Assembly: GCA_001414325.1 (NCBI GenBank)
Contig: LLKB01000001.1
Span: 1,353,156-1,417,155, forward strand
DNA: 64,000 bases
From: Butyribacter intestini
Lineage (GTDB): Bacteria; Bacillota; Clostridia; Lachnospirales; Lachnospiraceae
Reading direction: 5' to 3'
Shown: piece after piece, positions 61,900 through 64,000 of the stretch
Numbering within the stretch: the stretch's first letter is position 1
Layout: every line of letters begins with the position of its first letter
Notes under the pieces: model-generated
Databases searched by the model: none
What the model saw: only the letters and a program-made list of their open reading frames with translations
What the model was told of the DNA's origin: nothing
Position numbers and translations under genes: made by a program

Positions 61900-64000
61900 T
61901 TATTGATGTTTTATGCGGAGAACCGTAACAGAATACTTCGGAACAGTATAGTTAAACTTATCTTTAATACCTGTCACCTTATCACTCTTTAAAGTCACAG
62001 CCTCCTCTTTTCCGAGAATATTATCATCTGTCTCGCTCTGTCCTGCAACAACATCCACATCTGCTTCGTCTGAAATTTCGCCCAATCCCGTCACATCTAT
62101 TGCAAATGTTTTATCTGCTCCTGTTACATTGACAAGTTTTATGATAACATCGCCCGTCTTGTCCGTACTTACAACCTGGTAGCTCTCGCTTCCCTCTGTC
62201 TCAGGTATAGTATAATCCACATAGAGCATATCATCAAGATAGCATTTAACATTTCTGTCTTTTACTACTATCTTTATCTTGTACTTTTCGCCCTCGCTTA
62301 TCTGACAGCTCATAATAGTTCCTGCTATCTGACCTGATTTTGAACCGCCTGATACTTTCTGTAAGCATGATACCGTATTGTTCCAGCCGCCAATGTTCCA
62401 GAAATAATTTTCGTTCTTATCTCCTACGGCAAACGGTATCATAAATCCTTCCTGTCCTGAAGTCTTTGTCGCTTCAACAGTATATGTATAATTTTTCCAT
62501 GTATTGTTTCCAAAGTAAGCAACACTTCCCTGATTTCCATATGCCACAGTGTTTGTCACATCTGATGACTGAACAAGTTTTCCGTTCTTGACCGACCAGT
62601 TTCCGTCTGTTGCTTTCTCCCAGTATTTCGAGAAGTTTTCTGCTTTTGTAAATGTATCTTTTCCTAAAATCTTTCCATTGTCGTTTGAGACAACCTTTGC
62701 ATTGTCAAATTTTGCAGCCGTATTCCATGTGCCTACACCGACTTTTCCTGCAAACGGCTTTGATGCCACCGTTGCCCCTGACATATCCGATTTAAGAAGT
62801 GTAGTTCCTGCATTCTTGGCAAATATTTTCTGAACATAATAATTTACCGAGCTTGTAACCGTGTTATTGTTAAACCATATAAGATCAGGTGACCAGTGAA
62901 GTGCCGTCAAGTTTCCAAATAATGGTGCATATGCAGCCATCTTAACTATGTCTCCATTTCTCTCTAGTCCCGTCATATATGCTGCTTCGGAAAGTGCTGC
63001 TTTCCAGGTATTTGACTGTGCCGCATATTCTCCAAGAAACACATTCATTCCGCCGCCGTAAGTTGAAGTTGTCATGTTGTCAGTAGTTCTGCTGTAATTC
63101 TTTTCATCATAATAATCCGTGTGTGTTAAGAACCAGCTTGGCTCATTATAATAATGATGGTCGATAGCTCCCGCAAAGTCATTTATTGTCTTGTCAGGAT
63201 GTGCCTTAAGCCATGTTGCAGCTTCATTATATGCTTCCATATAAACATCTTTTCCACTGTCTCCGTCATCGACACCCGCTGTAAACATAAGCTCTATATC
63301 ACCATAAAGTGCAGGATTTGTTTTCTTTGCATCGTTAAACGCATCTACAAACGCTTCATAATGCTTAAAGAAATCATCACCCCACTGTTCGTTGCCAATA
63401 CCGATATATTTGAGTTTAAATGGTTTTTCATGTCCCATCGCAATTCTTATCTTTCCCCACTTTGTAGTCTTATCACCACGACAGAACTCAACAAGATCAA
63501 GAGCGTCCTGAATATACTGCTTGAACTCAGCAGAGTCTAATGACGGTCCGTTTCCATCCGACTGTCCCATACAACATTTACCACAGTTAATAACCGGAAC
63601 TCCGACTGCATCTATATCCTCAGCAAGCTGAAAATACTCATAAAATCCAAGACCGTATGTCATAAATGAAGGATATTTATCGTTTGTTGCCCTCTCATCC
63701 GTCCATATATTTTGTCCCTGCTTTCTTGCTGCAACATCGCCATATGTTCCGTTAAATTCAAACGGCTGCCCGCTTGAGTCTGCACCTATTGAATCTTTCC
63801 AGTTATATCTTGTCTCGATGGTCGCGCCCTCAACAACACATCCTCCCGGAAATCTCAAAAATCCCGGATGAAGTTCCTCTAATTTTTCTGCAAGATCTTT
63901 TCTAAGACCGTTCTTTCTTCCCTTATATGTATCCTGTGGAAAAAGCGAAACCATGTCTACCGCAATTTTCCCCTTAGGAATCGTAACCTGTAATTTTACA
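61900..64000 (-). CDS. GH51 alpha-L-arabinofuranosidase, N-terminal part outside the window
   Basis: The frame stays open to the right edge, so about 699 C-terminal residues are visible and the N-terminus is missing. An internal ATG at 63954 is not the start: the residues before it (KGKIAVDMVSL) match the SIDMVSL block of the first GH51 enzyme. The barrel shows GFLRFPGGCVVEG, the acid/base Glu in IGIGNEQWGDDFF and the nucleophile in VFLGEYAAQS. The C-terminal sandwich is interrupted by a concanavalin-like domain (about 455-600), the same architecture as the gene at 18395. Whether it is secreted cannot be seen. Confidence 0.9.
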   Translation of the reverse strand, partial: VKLQVTIPKGKIAVDMVSLFPQDTYKGRKNGLRKDLAEKLEELHPGFLRFPGGCVVEGATIETRYNWKDSIGADSSGQPFEFNGTYGDVAARKQGQNIWTDERATNDKYPSFMTYGLGFYEYFQLAEDIDAVGVPVINCGKCCMGQSDGNGPSLDSAEFKQYIQDALDLVEFCRGDKTTKWGKIRIAMGHEKPFKLKYIGIGNEQWGDDFFKHYEAFVDAFNDAKKTNPALYGDIELMFTAGVDDGDSGKDVYMEAYNEAATWLKAHPDKTINDFAGAIDHHYYNEPSWFLTHTDYYDEKNYSRTTDNMTTSTYGGGMNVFLGEYAAQSNTWKAALSEAAYMTGLERNGDIVKMAAYAPLFGNLTALHWSPDLIWFNNNTVTSSVNYYVQKIFAKNAGTTLLKSDMSGATVASKPFAGKVGVGTWNTAAKFDNAKVVSNDNGKILGKDTFTKAENFSKYWEKATDGNWSVKNGKLVQSSDVTNTVAYGNQGSVAYFGNNTWKNYTYTVEATKTSGQEGFMIPFAVGDKNENYFWNIGGWNNTVSCLQKVSGGSKSGQIAGTIMSCQISEGEKYKIKIVVKDRNVKCYLDDMLYVDYTIPETEGSESYQVVSTDKTGDVIIKLVNVTGADKTFAIDVTGLGEISDEADVDVVAGQSETDDNILGKEEAVTLKSDKVTGIKDKFNYTVPKYSVTVLRIKHQ

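Overview
The window looks like a chromosomal segment from a low-GC Gram-positive anaerobe of the Clostridia, most likely a motile, fibre-degrading Lachnospiraceae member (Lachnospira/Roseburia/Butyrivibrio-like). This is inferred from gene content: an hrcA-grpE-dnaK-dnaJ operon under a CIRCE element, gatCAB, LL-diaminopimelate aminotransferase, GH51 arabinofuranosidases, Big_2 surface proteins, a FliK-like protein, an MCP and PilZ proteins. Sigma-A promoters (TTGACA/TATAAT, 16-17 bp spacing) and AGGAGG ribosome sites are easy to see. No rRNA, tRNA, prophage, transposase or CRISPR array was found.

Layout. 1-3361 (minus): envelope-polymer operon (ABC-2 permease, ATPase, LtaS-like sulfatase cut by the left edge). 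3605-4063: orphan acidic protein. 4240-9341: heat-shock operon with CIRCE and promoter. 9563-12306: FliK-like protein and a small PilZ protein. 12452-15679: gatCAB. 15823-18080: DUF1002 protein and dapL. 18395-22108: large GH51 enzyme without a signal peptide. 22446-24557: membrane MCP fused to a YcgR-type PilZ module. 24960-29054: secreted CE1-type esterase, MarR regulator, multi-Big_2 surface protein. 29178-32396: ECF sigma factor, anti-sigma-like membrane protein and a lipoprotein serpin. 32589-38900: operon of a glutamine-synthetase-like protein, a pseudo-receiver ANTAR protein, carA and carB. 39370-45878: gltB-gltD behind a strong promoter and a long structured leader. 46016-48421: Septu-like defence pair ptuA-ptuB plus an HTH protein. 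49088-54378: two-component system with an ABC/FtsX transporter. 54449-55036: decayed AAA-ATPase/PDDEXK gene. 55264-57518: rpsU, an AlkD-like protein, flavodoxin. 57907-61773: atypical P1B ATPase, DUF6110 protein, aldo/keto reductase. 61900-64000: second GH51 enzyme, cut by the right edge.

Most interesting points. (1) The glutamine-synthetase-like gene at 37512-38825 has lost most residues that bind metals and perform catalysis in GSI enzymes. It is followed by an ANTAR protein whose receiver lacks the phosphorylatable Asp, and then by carAB. This resembles the sensor/antiterminator pairs AmiC-AmiR and NasS-NasT and may be an undescribed nitrogen-sensing module. (2) gltBD starts with a ~190-nt leader closed by a long-range stem and followed by a U-rich tract, like a riboswitch or attenuator. 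(3) Two families of structured interspersed repeats are present. One (22216-22399, 38929-39111) has compensatory base changes in at least three stems. The other (30719-30919, 57560-57758, short form 56966-57020) is a long foldback sitting in two 5' leaders and in one terminator loop.
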